A program made the translations under genes and the position numbers. A model generated the notes under the pieces. It was not told the origin of the DNA and made no database searches. It saw nothing but the letters and a program-made list of their open reading frames with translations. DNA of 64,000 nt, from positions 434,001-498,000 of the forward strand of contig NZ_JARYGZ010000001.1 of NCBI RefSeq assembly GCF_029906645.1, in the 5' to 3' direction. The stretch comes from Sphingomonas oryzagri (GTDB lineage: Bacteria > Pseudomonadota > Alphaproteobacteria > Sphingomonadales > Sphingomonadaceae). Below are positions 1 through 9,933 of this stretch, piece by piece; positions within the stretch are counted from its first letter, which is position 1; every line of letters starts with the position of its first letter.

Positions 1-1
1 T

Positions 2-436
2 CGCGTCTCACCCGACGCATCGGAGGATCTGCCGCTGGTCATCGACGCGGCCGAGCGCTTCTATTTCAAGCCCGAAGCCGGCGGCCGCCTCTGGCTCAGC
101 CCGCACGACGAGACGCCCAGTGTCGCAACCGATGCGGCGCCGGAGGAGATCGACGTCGCCGTTGCGATCGACCGGATGGAGCAGGTGGTCGACTGGCGGG
201 TCGAGCGGGTAGAGCGGAGCTGGGCCGGCCTGCGCAGCTTCGCGCCGGATCGGCTGCCGGTCTATGGTTTCGACGCGGCGGTGCCGGGCTTCTTCTGGTT
301 TGCGGGGCAGGGTGGCTTCGGCATCCAGACGGCTCCGGCGGCCGCACGGCTCGGCGCGGCGGTGCTGCTCGGAAGGCCGGTCGAAGCCGGGCTGGACGCC
401 GAGCGCTATGCGCCGGGGCGCTTCTCCCCGGCCTGA
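2..436 (+). CDS. FAD-dependent oxidoreductase (DAO family), C-terminal part
   Basis: The gene runs in from the left edge; about 144 C-terminal residues are visible. The segment has features of the D-amino-acid-oxidase/glycine-oxidase fold: a substrate-domain strand (FYFKPEAGGRLWLSP), then RSFAPDRLPVYGFD and the C-terminal FAD-contact motif GFFWFAGQGGFGIQTAPAAARLGA. In this family the last motif closes over the flavin. Such enzymes oxidise amino acids or other secondary amines, but the substrate cannot be read from this fragment. It ends 2 bp before the convergent rnhA stop. The family call is fairly safe; the specific activity is unknown. Confidence 0.75.
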   Translation, partial: RVSPDASEDLPLVIDAAERFYFKPEAGGRLWLSPHDETPSVATDAAPEEIDVAVAIDRMEQVVDWRVERVERSWAGLRSFAPDRLPVYGFDAAVPGFFWFAGQGGFGIQTAPAAARLGAAVLLGRPVEAGLDAERYAPGRFSPA

Positions 437-437
437 T

Positions 438-899
438 TCAGCGGAACTTCAACGCCTCGGCGCTGGCGAGCTGGTCGACCCGCTCATTCTCGTCATGGCC
501 GGCATGGCCCTTTACCCACTTCCATTCCACCCGGTGGGGGGCGGCGGCGGCGAGCAGTTCCTGCCAGAGGTCGGCATTCTTGACCGGCTTCCTGTCGGCG
601 GTCTTCCAGCCGTTCTTCCGCCAGCCGTGGATCCACTTGGTCAGGCCGTCCATCACGTAGCGGCTGTCGGTGGTGAGCAGCACGCGACAGGGGCGTTTCA
701 ACGCCTGCAGGCCACGGATCGCAGCGGTCAGCTCCATGCGGTTGTTGGTGGTCTGCGCCTCCCCACCGGACAATTCCTTCTCGGTTCCGCCCATGCGCAG
801 CAGCGCCCCCCAGCCGCCGGGGCCGGGATTGCCCTTGCAGGCGCCGTCGGTGAAGATCTGGACGAGAGACAGTTCGGCGTCGGTCACGCGGTGAAGCAC
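438..899 (-). CDS. rnhA: Ribonuclease HI
   Basis: The 153-residue protein is full length for bacterial RNase HI, which cuts the RNA strand of RNA-DNA hybrids in the cytoplasm. The metal-binding acidic residues are all present: Asp18 in [11 protein letters not shown], Glu56 in NRMELTAA, Asp78 in [10 protein letters not shown] and Asp142 in ERVDQLA, with the conserved His132 in KGHAGH. The ATG start lies inside the end of the upstream homoserine-kinase gene (16-nt overlap), so translation is probably coupled in an ispH-thrB-rnhA run. Confidence is very high. Confidence 0.97.
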   Translation of the reverse strand: MLHRVTDAELSLVQIFTDGACKGNPGPGGWGALLRMGGTEKELSGGEAQTTNNRMELTAAIRGLQALKRPCRVLLTTDSRYVMDGLTKWIHGWRKNGWKTADRKPVKNADLWQELLAAAAPHRVEWKWVKGHAGHDENERVDQLASAEALKFR

Positions 900-1840
900 T
901 CCGGGTGTTGGGCGTAGAAATCGAGCCGGCGCAGGAAGGCCAGCGGATCCTTGCGGGTGACGAGCGCGTCAGCCGGCGTATTGAGCCAGTCCCACGCGCG
1001 AGTGAGGGTAAAGCGCAGCGCCGCGCCGCGCGCCAGAATCGGCAAGGCGGCGCGCTCGGCGTCGGTCAGGGGGTGGGCGGCCTGATAGCCTTCGATCAGC
1101 GCCCTGCCGATCGCGGCGTCATAGTCGCGTCCGTCGGCGGAGAACCCCCAGGCGCTGTGCGTCACCGCCACGTCCCACGCGCGAATTTCGGAGCAGGCGA
1201 AGTAGAAATCGATCACCCCCGTCACCCGGTCACCGAGCATCAGCACGTTGTCGGGGAAAAGATCGGCGTGGATCACCGATCGGGGTAGATCGGCCGGCCA
1301 GCGGGCGTCGAGAAAGGCGAGTTCTTCGGCGATGCGCGCGGAAAAGCCTGGCACGATCTCATCCATCGCGGTGCCGCAGCGACCGGCGAGTTCATGCCAA
1401 CCGGCCAAACCCAGCGTGTTGGGCCGCTCCGGCGTGAAATCGGCGAGGGCGCCGTGCATCTGGCCCAGCGCTTGGCCGGTCGCGCGCGCCTGCTCCGGCG
1501 TCGGATGTGAAAGCGATACGCCTTCCAGAAACTCGATCAGACAGGCCGGGCGGCCCGCGACCGTCTGGATCTGGACGCCTTCGCCATCCTTCAGCGCGCG
1601 CGGCACCGGCAATCCGCGATCCGCCAGATGATCGAGCAAGGCGAGGAAAAAGGGCAGGTCGCCGGCATCCACACGCTTTTCGTACAGCGTCAGGATGAAG
1701 CGCCCACCCTCGGCCTCGACCAGATAATTGCTGTTCTCGACGCCCTCGGCGATGCCCTTGAACGATCGCAGCGCGCCGACACCATAGCGCATCAGCAGCG
1801 CGGCCATCTCCTCGGCCGGCACATGGGTGTAGACCGCCAC
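884..1840 (-). CDS. thrB: Homoserine kinase (APH-fold type)
   Basis: This 318-residue kinase has the aminoglycoside-phosphotransferase fold used by alphaproteobacterial ThrB, which phosphorylates homoserine for threonine synthesis. Visible motifs are the catalytic loop [13 protein letters not shown] and the Mg-binding segment [19 protein letters not shown]-terminal [14 protein letters not shown] resembles the family nucleotide loop. I chose the GTG at 1840 (protein begins [12 protein letters not shown]) because GGGGGAAG precedes it; the reading frame continues upstream antisense to ispH but without homology. It lies 25 bp after ispH and overlaps rnhA. Confidence 0.92.
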   Translation of the reverse strand: MAVYTHVPAEEMAALLMRYGVGALRSFKGIAEGVENSNYLVEAEGGRFILTLYEKRVDAGDLPFFLALLDHLADRGLPVPRALKDGEGVQIQTVAGRPACLIEFLEGVSLSHPTPEQARATGQALGQMHGALADFTPERPNTLGLAGWHELAGRCGTAMDEIVPGFSARIAEELAFLDARWPADLPRSVIHADLFPDNVLMLGDRVTGVIDFYFACSEIRAWDVAVTHSAWGFSADGRDYDAAIGRALIEGYQAAHPLTDAERAALPILARGAALRFTLTRAWDWLNTPADALVTRKDPLAFLRRLDFYAQHPECFTA

Positions 1841-1865
1841 TTGCTTCCCCCGCGAATATCGCCCG

Positions 1866-2846
1866 TCAGGCGGCGAGCCCGCGCGGCAGCTTGAAGACCA
1901 TATGCTCGATGGTGTGCTCCACCTCGCGCTCGGCGATCGCATAGCGGGTGGCGAGCCGATCGACCACCTCGCGGACGAGAACCTCCGGGGCGGAGGCGCC
2001 GGCGGTGATGCCCAGCGTGCGGACACCCTGGAGCCAGTCGAAGTCGATGCACTCGCCACGCTGCACCAGCATCGCGCGCGTACCCTCGCGTTCGGCAACC
2101 TCGACAAGACGCAACGAATTGGACGAGTTGGGCGCGCCGATCACCAGCATCGCATCGCACTGGTGCGCGATGGCCTTTACCGCTGCCTGGCGGTTGGAGG
2201 TGGCGTAGCAGATATCTTCGCCGCGCGGCCCCTGGATAGCCGGAAACCGGTGCTTGAGTGCAGCGACGATGCCGGCCGTGTCATCCACCGAAAGCGTCGT
2301 CTGGGTGAGAAAGGCGAGGTTGTCGGCATCGGCGACTTGCAACGTCGCGACGTCCGCCTCGGTTTCGACCAGCGTCATCGCGCCATCGGGAAGCTGGCCG
2401 AGCGTGCCGATCACCTCCGGATGGCCCTCATGGCCGATGAACAGGATGTGTCGCCCCTGTTCGGACAGGCGCTCGGCCTGACGGTGGACCTTGGAGACCA
2501 GCGGGCAGGTCGCATCCAGCCAGGTGAGACCGCGTTCGGACGCCTTGAACGGCACCGCCTTGGGTACGCCATGTGCGGAAAAGACCACCGGAGCGTCGTC
2601 CGGCACCTCGTCCAGCTCTTCGACGAACACGGCACCCTTGCTCCGCAGTTCGTCGACGACGAACCTGTTGTGAACGATCTCGTGCCGCACATAGACCGGC
2701 GCGCCGTATTTCTCGATCGCCAGTTCGACGATGCGGATGGCGCGGTCCACGCCGGCGCAGAATCCGCGCGGAGCGGTGATCAGCAGGTCGAGCGGGGGCA
2801 GCCCGCTCGTGGCGGGATCGGCGGAAGCTGGGGTGACTTGGACCAT
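1866..2846 (-). CDS. ispH: 4-hydroxy-3-methylbut-2-enyl diphosphate reductase
   Basis: The 326-residue protein matches IspH/LytB, the last enzyme of the MEP isoprenoid pathway, which reduces HMBPP to IPP and DMAPP using an iron-sulfur cluster. The three cluster cysteines are in [10 protein letters not shown] (Cys30), [11 protein letters not shown] and [11 protein letters not shown]. The substrate-binding motifs [20 protein letters not shown] and the late [18 protein letters not shown] blocks are intact. It is the first gene of the minus-strand ispH-thrB-rnhA run and is divergent from the lipoprotein gene at 2942. Confidence 0.97.
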   Translation of the reverse strand: MVQVTPASADPATSGLPPLDLLITAPRGFCAGVDRAIRIVELAIEKYGAPVYVRHEIVHNRFVVDELRSKGAVFVEELDEVPDDAPVVFSAHGVPKAVPFKASERGLTWLDATCPLVSKVHRQAERLSEQGRHILFIGHEGHPEVIGTLGQLPDGAMTLVETEADVATLQVADADNLAFLTQTTLSVDDTAGIVAALKHRFPAIQGPRGEDICYATSNRQAAVKAIAHQCDAMLVIGAPNSSNSLRLVEVAEREGTRAMLVQRGECIDFDWLQGVRTLGITAGASAPEVLVREVVDRLATRYAIAEREVEHTIEHMVFKLPRGLAA

Positions 2847-2941
2847 GTCCCCTTCGGTGTACGCGATTGCTTGCCTGCACGAAAGGCGGTTCCTATGATC
2901 CGCGCCCGATCGTTCCCCATTCAGGACATACCCTCTTGTCG

Positions 2942-3637
2942 ATGACCAAGCGCCTGCCGCTCGCCTTCCTGCTCGCTCCGCTGGTCCTCGCAGGCTGCGC
3001 CAACAGGGATAACGATATCACCGCGATCGGCGGATCGATCGGCATGGAGGTGAAGCGCACCAGTTGTCCCGCGGTCGGCGTCCCCGCCCATGCCGGAGAC
3101 GTGACGCTGTTCAATCCCGAGGGCAGCCGCGACGCGCGCGCCATCGACGTGGTGGCCGTGATCACCGACGTGCACAGCACCTGCGACGATGCGGAGGATA
3201 ACGGCAAGAAGCCGAACAAGAACCAGGCGTCCGAATCGCCCAACCTCAACAGCAACGTGACCTTCAAGGTCGAGGCTCGGCGCACCGATCCGCATGGCGC
3301 CCGCGATGTCGTGCTGCCTTATTTCGCGGTGGTTCTGCACGGTGGCACGAACGTCGCCTCGAAGTCGGTCAGCCGTATCGCGCTGCACTTCGACGACGGT
3401 CAGCTGCTCGCCACCGCCAACGGGCAGGCCAGCGCCACGGTGAATCGCGCCGCGGCGACCCTGCCGGAAAACATCCGCAACCGCCTGATCCGCAAGCGTA
3501 ACGCCGACGATGCGGACGCGACGGTCGATCCGATGACCGATCCCACGGTGCGCGCCGCGCTCGCCAAGGCGAGCTTCGAATTCCTCGTCGGCTTCCAGCT
3601 GACCCAGGAGCAGCTTGCGTACAACGCAACCAAGTGA
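2942..3637 (+). CDS. Putative lipoprotein of unknown function
   Basis: The 231-residue protein starts [23 protein letters not shown], a classical lipoprotein signal with lipobox LAGC (Cys19), so the mature form should be lipid-anchored in the envelope. The rest is a soluble domain ([46 protein letters not shown]) that I do not recognise beyond resemblance to hypothetical sphingomonad proteins. The frame is open upstream to 2867, but the lipobox fixes the ATG at 2942. A GC-rich stem-loop follows the stop. Function is unknown. Confidence 0.75.
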   Translation: MTKRLPLAFLLAPLVLAGCANRDNDITAIGGSIGMEVKRTSCPAVGVPAHAGDVTLFNPEGSRDARAIDVVAVITDVHSTCDDAEDNGKKPNKNQASESPNLNSNVTFKVEARRTDPHGARDVVLPYFAVVLHGGTNVASKSVSRIALHFDDGQLLATANGQASATVNRAAATLPENIRNRLIRKRNADDADATVDPMTDPTVRAALAKASFEFLVGFQLTQEQLAYNATK

Positions 3638-3649
3638 TCTCCGATTGAC

Positions 3650-3677
3650 TCCCCGAGCGGGTTCGCCCACTCGGGGA
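3650..3677 (+). terminator. GC-rich stem-loop after lipoprotein gene
   Basis: A perfect 8-bp stem (TCCCCGAG/CTCGGGGA) with an inner GGG/CCC extension and a TTCG tetraloop lies 12 nt after the lipoprotein stop codon. No clear U-run follows, so it could be a weak intrinsic terminator or an mRNA-stabilising hairpin. It separates the lipoprotein gene from the riboswitch. Confidence 0.5.
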
Positions 3678-3707
3678 ACGTCTCCGGCGGGCAACCGTCG
3701 GCTGCAC

Positions 3708-3912
3708 GCGCGGGAGAGCGTGGCGGACCGCGAGGGCCGTCGCCGCCGAAGGAGCAACCGCCCCGGAATCTCTCAGGCCTCGGGACCGCGCGGGCAGGAC
3801 AGGACACTCTGGAAAGCGGGCGAACGGTTGCGACCGGGCGCCCCACCGAAGGGGTAAGCGGCCTCGCAAGGAGCCGCGAAAGCTCTCAGGTTCCGTGACA
3901 GAGGGGGCGAGG
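3708..3912 (+). ncRNA. Tandem glycine riboswitch
   Basis: This leader of the glycine-cleavage operon holds two copies of the glycine aptamer core. Copy one: GGGAGAGCG, then GCCGAAGGAGCAA, TCTCTCAGGC and GGACACTCTGG. Copy two: CACCGAAGGGGTAAGC, then GCTCTCAGGTTCCGTGACAG and AGGGGGCG. The CCGAAGGnG and CTCTCAGG blocks are the family hallmarks. The second aptamer ends about 55 nt before the gcvT start, leaving space for the expression platform. By precedent, glycine binding turns on the cleavage genes. Exact boundaries are estimated by eye. Confidence 0.93.
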
Positions 3913-3966
3913 ATGGCCAGGGCGAATCCGCCCGCGTCGCCTCGTCACACCGGCACGGAGGCCCTG

Positions 3967-5121
3967 ATGACCGATACTGCCACCGAAGATTTCGTAGAGA
4001 CCGTAGAGGCGCTGCCGCTCGATGCCTGGCACCGCGCGAAGGGCGGCCGCATGGTCGAATTCGCCGGCTATCACATGCCGATCCAGTATGAAGGCATCAT
4101 GGCCGAGCATCTCTGGACGCGCGAGCATGCCGGGCTGTTCGACGTTTCCCACATGGGTCAGCTGGTCTTCACCGGAGAGGGCGTCGCCGAGGCGCTCGAA
4201 ACCCTGCTCCCCGCCGATATCAAGGGGCTGGGCGAAGGCCGCCAGCGTTACTCGCTGCTGCTGGCCGACAATGGCGGCATCCTCGACGATCTGATGGTGA
4301 CGCGCCTTCCGGCTGCATCCCCGTTCGATGCCGAGGGTGGCTATTACATGGTCGTCAACGGCGCGACCAAGTGGGACGACATCGCCCACCTGCGCGAGCA
4401 TCTCGAAGACGATATCACGCTGTCGCACCTCTACGAGCAGGCGCTGCTGGCGCTGCAGGGTCCGGAGGCGGTGACCGCGCTCGCCCGCCTCGCGCCGGGC
4501 GTCGAGGCGCTGACCTTCATGACGGCGGGCGCCTTCACCATCGCCGGGATCGACTGCTGGGTCAGCCGCTCCGGCTATACCGGCGAGGACGGGTTCGAGA
4601 TTTCGGTGCCCGCCGAGGATGTCGAGAGGCTCGCCGACGCGCTCTGCGCCGAGCCGGAGGTCAAGCCGATCGGCCTTGGTGCGCGCGATTCGCTGCGGCT
4701 GGAGGCGGGCCTGCCGCTCTACGGCCACGATCTCGATCCGGAGACCACGCCGGTCGCCGCCGATCTCGGCTTCGCGCTCTCCAAGCGCCGCCGCGAGGAA
4801 GGCGGCTTCCCCGGCCACGATCGCATCATGCTGGAGCGCGAGAACGGCCCCATCCTCAAGCGTGTGATGCTGGTGGTCGAGGGCCGCCAGCCGGTGCGCG
4901 AGGGCGCCGCCGTGCTCGATGGAGAGGGCAGTGAGGTCGGCCGCGTCACCTCGGGCGGCCATTCGCCCTCGCTCGGCAAGGCGATCGCGATGGCCTATGT
5001 GCCCGCCGCCTCCGCCACGCCCGGCACGAGCATCACACTCAACCAGCGCGGCAAGATCTTCACCGGCATCGTCACCCCGATGCCGCTCGTCCCCCACCGC
5101 TATCACCGCAAGGGAGCCTGA
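3967..5121 (+). CDS. gcvT: Glycine cleavage system T protein (aminomethyltransferase)
   Basis: The 384-residue T protein transfers the aminomethyl carbon from lipoyl-H protein to tetrahydrofolate, releasing ammonia. The N-terminal block [23 protein letters not shown], folate-domain FDVSHMGQ and [14 protein letters not shown], and the C-terminal [14 protein letters not shown] are typical. I place the start at ATG 3967 (MTDTATEDF), preceded by CGGAGG; an in-frame ATG-like start at 3895 would lie inside the riboswitch. First gene of the gcvT-gcvH-methyltransferase-gcvPA-gcvPB operon. Confidence 0.96.
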   Translation: MTDTATEDFVETVEALPLDAWHRAKGGRMVEFAGYHMPIQYEGIMAEHLWTREHAGLFDVSHMGQLVFTGEGVAEALETLLPADIKGLGEGRQRYSLLLADNGGILDDLMVTRLPAASPFDAEGGYYMVVNGATKWDDIAHLREHLEDDITLSHLYEQALLALQGPEAVTALARLAPGVEALTFMTAGAFTIAGIDCWVSRSGYTGEDGFEISVPAEDVERLADALCAEPEVKPIGLGARDSLRLEAGLPLYGHDLDPETTPVAADLGFALSKRRREEGGFPGHDRIMLERENGPILKRVMLVVEGRQPVREGAAVLDGEGSEVGRVTSGGHSPSLGKAIAMAYVPAASATPGTSITLNQRGKIFTGIVTPMPLVPHRYHRKGA

Positions 5122-5123
5122 CC

Positions 5124-5498
5124 ATGGCGATCGTCTATTTCTCGAAGGATCATGAGTGGATCAGCGTCGACGGCACCGCCGCGACGGTCGGCATCACCGA
5201 TTATGCGCAGGCCCAGCTTGGCGACATCGTGTTCGCCGAAGTGCCGGCCGCCGGCACCCAGGTCGAGAAGGGCAAGGAGGCGGCCGTCGTCGAATCGGTC
5301 AAGGCCGCGTCGGACGTCTACGCGCCGGTCTCGGGCGAAGTGACCGAGGGCAATGCCGCGCTCACCGAAGATCCCTCGCTGGTCAACACCGCGCCGGAAA
5401 GCGAGGGCTGGTTCTTCAAGCTGACGCTGTCGGATCCGTCCGAGCTGGAAGGGCTGATGGACGAGGCCGCGTACAAGGCGTTCGTCGATACGCTCTGA
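5124..5498 (+). CDS. gcvH: Glycine cleavage system H protein
   Basis: The 124-residue H protein carries the lipoyl swinging arm between the P, T and L proteins. The lipoylated lysine is Lys60 in [14 protein letters not shown], the standard motif. The beta-barrel hallmarks HEWISVDG and [13 protein letters not shown] and the tail EAYKAF-like segment are present. It begins 2 nt after gcvT and is followed by a palindromic repeat before the methyltransferase gene. Length and motif match the family exactly. Confidence 0.97.
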   Translation: MAIVYFSKDHEWISVDGTAATVGITDYAQAQLGDIVFAEVPAAGTQVEKGKEAAVVESVKAASDVYAPVSGEVTEGNAALTEDPSLVNTAPESEGWFFKLTLSDPSELEGLMDEAAYKAFVDTL

Positions 5499-5510
5499 TC
5501 TCTTGAGTGC

Positions 5511-5565
5511 CGTTCGTCCCGAGCGAAGTCGAGGGACGTGTCTCGACTACGCTCGACACGAACGG
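5511..5565. repeat. Palindromic repeat, family A copy 1
   Basis: An imperfect inverted repeat, CGTTCGTCCCGAGCGAAGTC near the left end and GACACGAACGG at the right end, lies between gcvH and the methyltransferase gene. Five related copies occur in the window at about 18.8, 50.5, 52.8, 60.0 and 62.5 kb. This copy has almost no central loop. The right edge runs directly into the AGGAGG ribosome-binding site of the next gene. Confidence 0.85.
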
Positions 5566-5579
5566 AGGAGGTGCGCCCC

Positions 5580-6347
5580 ATGTCTGTCAACGCCACCAGC
5601 CGCTGGGATGCGGAGGATTACAAGAAGAACGCCGCCTTCGTGCCCGCCTTGGGCGCGCCGGTAGTGGACCTTCTCGCGCCGAAGCAGGGGGAACACATCC
5701 TCGATCTCGGCTGTGGCGACGGTATCCTGACCGAAAAGCTGGTCGCGGCCGGCGCGGTGGTGGTCGCGGTCGATGCCTCGGCCGAGATGATCGCGGCGGC
5801 GCGCGCGCGCGGCCTCGACGCCCATGTCATGGACGGGCAAGCGCTCGTCTTCGGCCCGGAATTCGATGCGGTCTTCTCCAATGCCGCGCTGCACTGGATG
5901 CTCGATGCGCCGGCCGTGGCGAAGGGCGTGTACGCCGCGCTCAAGCCGGGCGGCCGCTTCGTCGGCGAGATGGGCGGGCAGGGCAATATCGCCACGCTGC
6001 GCGCCGCGCTCCATGCTGAACTGCAATCGCGTGGCTACCAGACCAACGACACCGATCCGCAATGGTATGCCGCGCCCGACGAATTTATGGCCGTCTACGA
6101 GGCCGCCGGTTTCACCGACATTTCCGCCACGCTGATTCCCCGCCCGACGCCGCTGCCGGCAGGCGTGCGGGGCTGGCTGCACACCTTCCGCACCGGCTTC
6201 CTTGATGCCGCCGGCGTTCCCGATGCCGAGCAGGATGACGTGGCGCAAGCCGTTGAATCCCGCCTCGAAGCCGCCTTCCGCCAGCCCGACGGCAGCTGGC
6301 TCGCCGATTATGTCCGCCTCCGCTTTTCCATGAGGAAGCCCGCCTGA
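5580..6347 (+). CDS. Class I SAM-dependent methyltransferase within the gcv operon
   Basis: The 255-residue protein has the Rossmann methyltransferase signature: motif [16 protein letters not shown], motif [13 protein letters not shown], and later [13 protein letters not shown], which resembles trans-aconitate methyltransferase and other small-molecule enzymes. The substrate is not known. Start ATG 5580 is preceded by GGAGGAGG. An in-frame ATG at 5538 lies inside the repeat and is less likely. It sits between gcvH and gcvPA, overlapping the latter by TGATG, so it should be co-transcribed with glycine cleavage. Family secure; role unknown. Confidence 0.85.
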   Translation: MSVNATSRWDAEDYKKNAAFVPALGAPVVDLLAPKQGEHILDLGCGDGILTEKLVAAGAVVVAVDASAEMIAAARARGLDAHVMDGQALVFGPEFDAVFSNAALHWMLDAPAVAKGVYAALKPGGRFVGEMGGQGNIATLRAALHAELQSRGYQTNDTDPQWYAAPDEFMAVYEAAGFTDISATLIPRPTPLPAGVRGWLHTFRTGFLDAAGVPDAEQDDVAQAVESRLEAAFRQPDGSWLADYVRLRFSMRKPA

Positions 6348-7711
6348 TGCGCTATCTGCCCCTCCAACCCGAAGACCGGCAGGCGATGCTGGGCGTGATC
6401 GGTGCGAACACGATCGACGACCTGTTCGTCGACGTCCCCGGCGCCGCCCGCCTGTCCGGCACGGTCCCCGGCCTGCCCATGCACGCCACCGAGTTGCAGG
6501 TCGAGCGTCAGCTCGGCGCGCTGGCCCGGATGAACCAGGCGGCCGGCGACGGCCCCTTCTTCCTCGGCGCCGGCTCCTACAAGCATCACGTCCCCGCCAG
6601 CGTCGATCACATCATCCAGCGTGGCGAGTTCCTGACCAGCTACACGCCCTACCAGCCCGAGATCGCGCAGGGCACGCTGCAGGCTTTGTTCGAGTTCCAG
6701 ACGCAGGTCGCGCGGCTTTATGGTTGCGAGGTGGCGAACGCCTCGATGTATGACGGATCGACCGCCTGCTGGGAGGCGATCGTAATGGCGCGGCGGATCA
6801 CGCGGCGCGCCAAGGCGGTGCTCTCGGCCGGGCTGCACCCGCATTACGTCTCGGTCTGCGAGACGATGGCGAAGTTCACCGGAGACGTGCTGGAAACCGC
6901 GCTGCCGAAGCTCGATGGCACTGCCGGACAAGAGATGGCGCGCCTGATCGCCGCCATCGACAGCGAGACGAGCTGCGTCGTGGTGCAGAACCCCGGCATC
7001 CTCGGCCGCGTCGCCGATCTGTCCGAGCTGGCCGAGGCATGCCACGCCAAAGGCGCGCTGCTGATCGCGGTTGTTACCGAGCCGGTGTCGCTCGGCCTGA
7101 TCAAGTCGCCCGGCGAGATGGGCGCGGATATCGTGGTGGGCGAGGGCCAGTCGCTGGGCGTCGGCCTGCAGTTCGGCGGGCCGTATGTCGGCCTGTTCGC
7201 CTGCGCCGAGAAGCATGTCCGCCAGATGCCCGGCCGCCTTGCCGGCGAGACGGTGGATGCGGACGGCCAGCGCGGCTTCGTGCTGACGCTTTCCACCCGC
7301 GAGCAGCATATCCGCCGCGAGAAGGCGACGTCGAACATCTGCACCAACTCGGGCCTGTGCGCGCTGGCCTTCACCGTCCACATGACGCTGCTGGGCGAGA
7401 AGGGGCTGCGCGATCTGGCGGCGCTCAACCATGCGCTGGCGGTGCAGGCGGCGGACCGTCTGGCGCAGGTGCCGGGCGTGAAGGTGATGGACGGCGCGTT
7501 CTTCAACGAATTCACGTTGACGCTCCCCAAGCCCTCGCGGCAGGTCGTGCGCGACATGGCGCAGAACGGCGTGCTGGGCGGCGTGTCGCTCGGCCGGCTC
7601 TATCCGGACGGGGACGGGCGCGAGAACGGGTTGCTGGTCGCCGTCACCGAGACGACCACATCTGAGGATGTCGAAGCGCTGTGCGGCGCTCTTGAGGAGG
7701 CGCTGGCATGA
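6347..7711 (+). CDS. gcvPA: Glycine dehydrogenase (decarboxylating) subunit 1
   Basis: The 454-residue protein is the N-terminal half of the P protein in organisms with a split P protein. With GcvPB it decarboxylates glycine on PLP and loads the H-protein lipoyl arm. Typical segments are [54 protein letters not shown] and [12 protein letters not shown]. The start codon overlaps the methyltransferase stop (TGATG) and the end overlaps gcvPB by ATGA, so the subunits are translationally coupled. Confidence 0.96.
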   Translation: MRYLPLQPEDRQAMLGVIGANTIDDLFVDVPGAARLSGTVPGLPMHATELQVERQLGALARMNQAAGDGPFFLGAGSYKHHVPASVDHIIQRGEFLTSYTPYQPEIAQGTLQALFEFQTQVARLYGCEVANASMYDGSTACWEAIVMARRITRRAKAVLSAGLHPHYVSVCETMAKFTGDVLETALPKLDGTAGQEMARLIAAIDSETSCVVVQNPGILGRVADLSELAEACHAKGALLIAVVTEPVSLGLIKSPGEMGADIVVGEGQSLGVGLQFGGPYVGLFACAEKHVRQMPGRLAGETVDADGQRGFVLTLSTREQHIRREKATSNICTNSGLCALAFTVHMTLLGEKGLRDLAALNHALAVQAADRLAQVPGVKVMDGAFFNEFTLTLPKPSRQVVRDMAQNGVLGGVSLGRLYPDGDGRENGLLVAVTETTTSEDVEALCGALEEALA

Positions 7712-9282
7712 GCGCGATCAACCAGTCGGGCTGGCGCCCGGAAATGGGCTCCGGCGCAGCGGGCGATGCGCCTGCGACCTACACCGGCAACAAGGCGCTG
7801 ATGCTGGAAGAGCCTCTGCTCTTCGAGATCGGCGATACCGCCCGCACGGGTGTGGATCTGCCGGAGCGGCCCAAGGTGGCGTCCCGCCTCTCGGGCCTCG
7901 AGCGCAACAAGCCGATCGGTTTGCCGGGCCTCTCCGAGCCGGAGGCGGTGCGGCACTACACCCGCCTCAGCCGGCAGAATTACGCGATCGACCTCGGTCT
8001 CTTCCCGCTCGGTTCGTGCACGATGAAGCACAATCCGCGCCTCAACGAGAAGATGGCGCGGCTTCCCGGCTTCGCGGACCTCCACCCGCTCACCCCGGTG
8101 GACGGCACGCAGGGCGCGCTCGCCGTGATCCATCTGGTCGCCGAGTGGCTGAAGGCGCTCACCAACATGCCCGGCATCGCGATGAGCCCCAAGGCGGGCG
8201 CGCATGGCGAACTGTGCGGCCTGTTGGCGATCCGCGCCGCGCACGAGGCGAAGGGGGACGCGCGCAAGATCATCCTCGTTCCCGAGAGCGCGCACGGCAC
8301 CAACCCCGCCACCGCCGCCTTCGCCGGCTATCAGGTGAAGGGCATCCCGGCGACCGAGGACGGCCGCGTCGATCTGGAAGCGCTCAAGGCGGCCTTGTCG
8401 CCGGAGGTAGCGGGCGTGATGATCACCAACCCCAATACGTGCGGCCTGTTCGAGCGCGACATGATCGCGATCTGCGAGGCGGTGCACGCCATCGGCGGCT
8501 ACGTCTATTGCGACGGCGCCAATTTCAACGCGATCGTCGGCCGGGTGCGGCCGGGCGATCTCGGCGTCGATGCGATGCACATCAACCTGCACAAGACGTT
8601 CTCGACGCCCCATGGCGGCGGCGGGCCGGGTTCGGGACCGGTGGTGTTCTCGGCCGCGCTGGCGCCATTCGCGCCGCTGCCCTTCGTGGAGAAGCATGAC
8701 GACCGCTATGTCCTCGTCGAGGAGGAGACGGTCGCCGAGGAAGGCCACAGCAGGGCGTTCGGCCGCATGGTCGCCTTCCATGGCCAGATGGGCATGTTCA
8801 CCCGTGCCGCCGCTTACATGCTGTCGCACGGTGCGGACGGGCTGAAGCAGGTGTCGGAGGATGCGGTGCTTTCGGCCAACTACATCCTGCGTTCGCTCGA
8901 AGGGGTGATGGATGCGCCGTTCGCGGGTGCCGGTCCGTGCATGCACGAGGCGATCTTCTCGGATAAGGGCTTCGCCGAGGGCTTCTCGACACTGGACGTC
9001 GCCAAGGGGCTGATCGACGAGGGCTTCCACCCGATGACGGTCTATTTCCCGCTGGTCGTCCACGGCGCGATGCTGGTCGAGCCGACCGAGACCGAGAGCA
9101 AGGCAGCGCTCGACCAGTTCATCGGCGCGCTGCGTTCGGTGGCGGAACGGGCCAAGGCGGGCGATGCGGCGCTGAAGGCCGCTCCCATGTACGCACCGCG
9201 CCGCCGCCTCGATGAGACGGCGGCTGCGCGCAAGCCTGTTCTGGTGTGGAAGGATCCTGTTCAGGCTCAGGCGGCCGAATAG
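7708..9282 (+). CDS. gcvPB: Glycine dehydrogenase (decarboxylating) subunit 2
   Basis: The 524-residue protein is the PLP-binding half of the split P protein. The Schiff-base lysine is Lys296 in [17 protein letters not shown], followed by the glycine-rich phosphate loop. Other family blocks are [32 protein letters not shown] and [12 protein letters not shown]. It ends the gcv operon and is followed by a hairpin terminator. No L-protein gene lies in the window, as expected for a shared lipoamide dehydrogenase. Confidence 0.97.
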   Translation: MSAINQSGWRPEMGSGAAGDAPATYTGNKALMLEEPLLFEIGDTARTGVDLPERPKVASRLSGLERNKPIGLPGLSEPEAVRHYTRLSRQNYAIDLGLFPLGSCTMKHNPRLNEKMARLPGFADLHPLTPVDGTQGALAVIHLVAEWLKALTNMPGIAMSPKAGAHGELCGLLAIRAAHEAKGDARKIILVPESAHGTNPATAAFAGYQVKGIPATEDGRVDLEALKAALSPEVAGVMITNPNTCGLFERDMIAICEAVHAIGGYVYCDGANFNAIVGRVRPGDLGVDAMHINLHKTFSTPHGGGGPGSGPVVFSAALAPFAPLPFVEKHDDRYVLVEEETVAEEGHSRAFGRMVAFHGQMGMFTRAAAYMLSHGADGLKQVSEDAVLSANYILRSLEGVMDAPFAGAGPCMHEAIFSDKGFAEGFSTLDVAKGLIDEGFHPMTVYFPLVVHGAMLVEPTETESKAALDQFIGALRSVAERAKAGDAALKAAPMYAPRRRLDETAAARKPVLVWKDPVQAQAAE

Positions 9283-9295
9283 GGCCTCCGGATAT

Positions 9296-9323
9296 GCCGG
9301 GCGGTCCTTGTAGGCCGCCCGGC
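9296..9323. terminator. Hairpin terminator between gcvPB and a convergent gene
   Basis: A perfect 9-bp stem (GCCGGGCGG/CCGCCCGGC) with a 10-nt loop follows the gcvPB stop and is trailed by TTCCTCT. It lies between convergent genes and could serve both. Confidence 0.6.
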
Positions 9324-9336
9324 TTCCTCTCCAAAC

Positions 9337-9693
9337 TTACTTCTTCTTCTTGGTCCAGTGCTTGTGGGCGGTGGCGTGGCCACCGCTCTGCACGCACTTG
9401 TCGGTGACCGTCTTCGAGCATTTGGGCAGGTTGCTGTCATCGACCGACGAGGCCGCCTGCTGCGCACCGGCCATGTTGCCGGAGGAGTCGGTGGCCGCCG
9501 GCGCGGCAGAGGCATCGGGGGCCGCGGCAGGTGCGGTCGCATCCGGGGTCGCCGGGGCGGCCGGCGGGGTCGAGGCGTCCGGCGTCGCGGCCGGGGCAGT
9601 GGCGTCGGCCGGCGGCGTCGCGGGGGCCGTCGCGTCCTGCGCGATGGCAGCGGTGCTCAGCGCCAGTGCGGACGCGAAAAGGATGATTTTCAT
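9337..9693 (-). CDS. Ala/Pro-rich small exported protein
   Basis: The 118-residue protein begins MKIILFASALALSTAAIAQ, a clear Sec signal with an AIAQ cleavage region. It continues with a low-complexity stretch of repeated Ala-Pro-Asp-Ala units (residues about 20-75), then a short segment with two cysteines (LPKCSKTVTDKCVQSGG) and a Lys-rich tail ending WTKKKK. ATG 9693 is preceded by GGAGG; the upstream open frame has no signal peptide. A spacer-like periplasmic protein is plausible, but function is unknown. Confidence 0.7.
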   Translation of the reverse strand: MKIILFASALALSTAAIAQDATAPATPPADATAPAATPDASTPPAAPATPDATAPAAAPDASAAPAATDSSGNMAGAQQAASSVDDSNLPKCSKTVTDKCVQSGGHATAHKHWTKKKK

Positions 9694-9933
9694 TGTCTTC
9701 GTTCCTCCAACCGTGGTCGGCGAGTGAACAGGTCTCGCAAGGGGGCCAAACCCGAGGAAGCGCGGGCGGTTCCATGATAATTTCGTAGGCGACACCATCC
9801 GGACCTCGTTTCCGGGGCGGAACGAGGCTGATTCGGCGTCGAAACGAGCCTCCCGATTTGGATGTGAGCACCGCGCTCCCTCTTGGCGCGTCGCCGGCAT
9901 GTGTCATGATGCGCCGAAACAGGGAGTGAGACG

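Noticed and set aside
1841-2107. Upstream part of the open frame containing thrB
   Set aside because: It is antisense to ispH and unrelated to homoserine kinase; GTG 1840 with a good ribosome-binding site fits better.
3895-3966. Upstream in-frame start for gcvT
   Set aside because: It lies inside the riboswitch; ATG 3967 has a strong CGGAGG and matches the family N-terminus.
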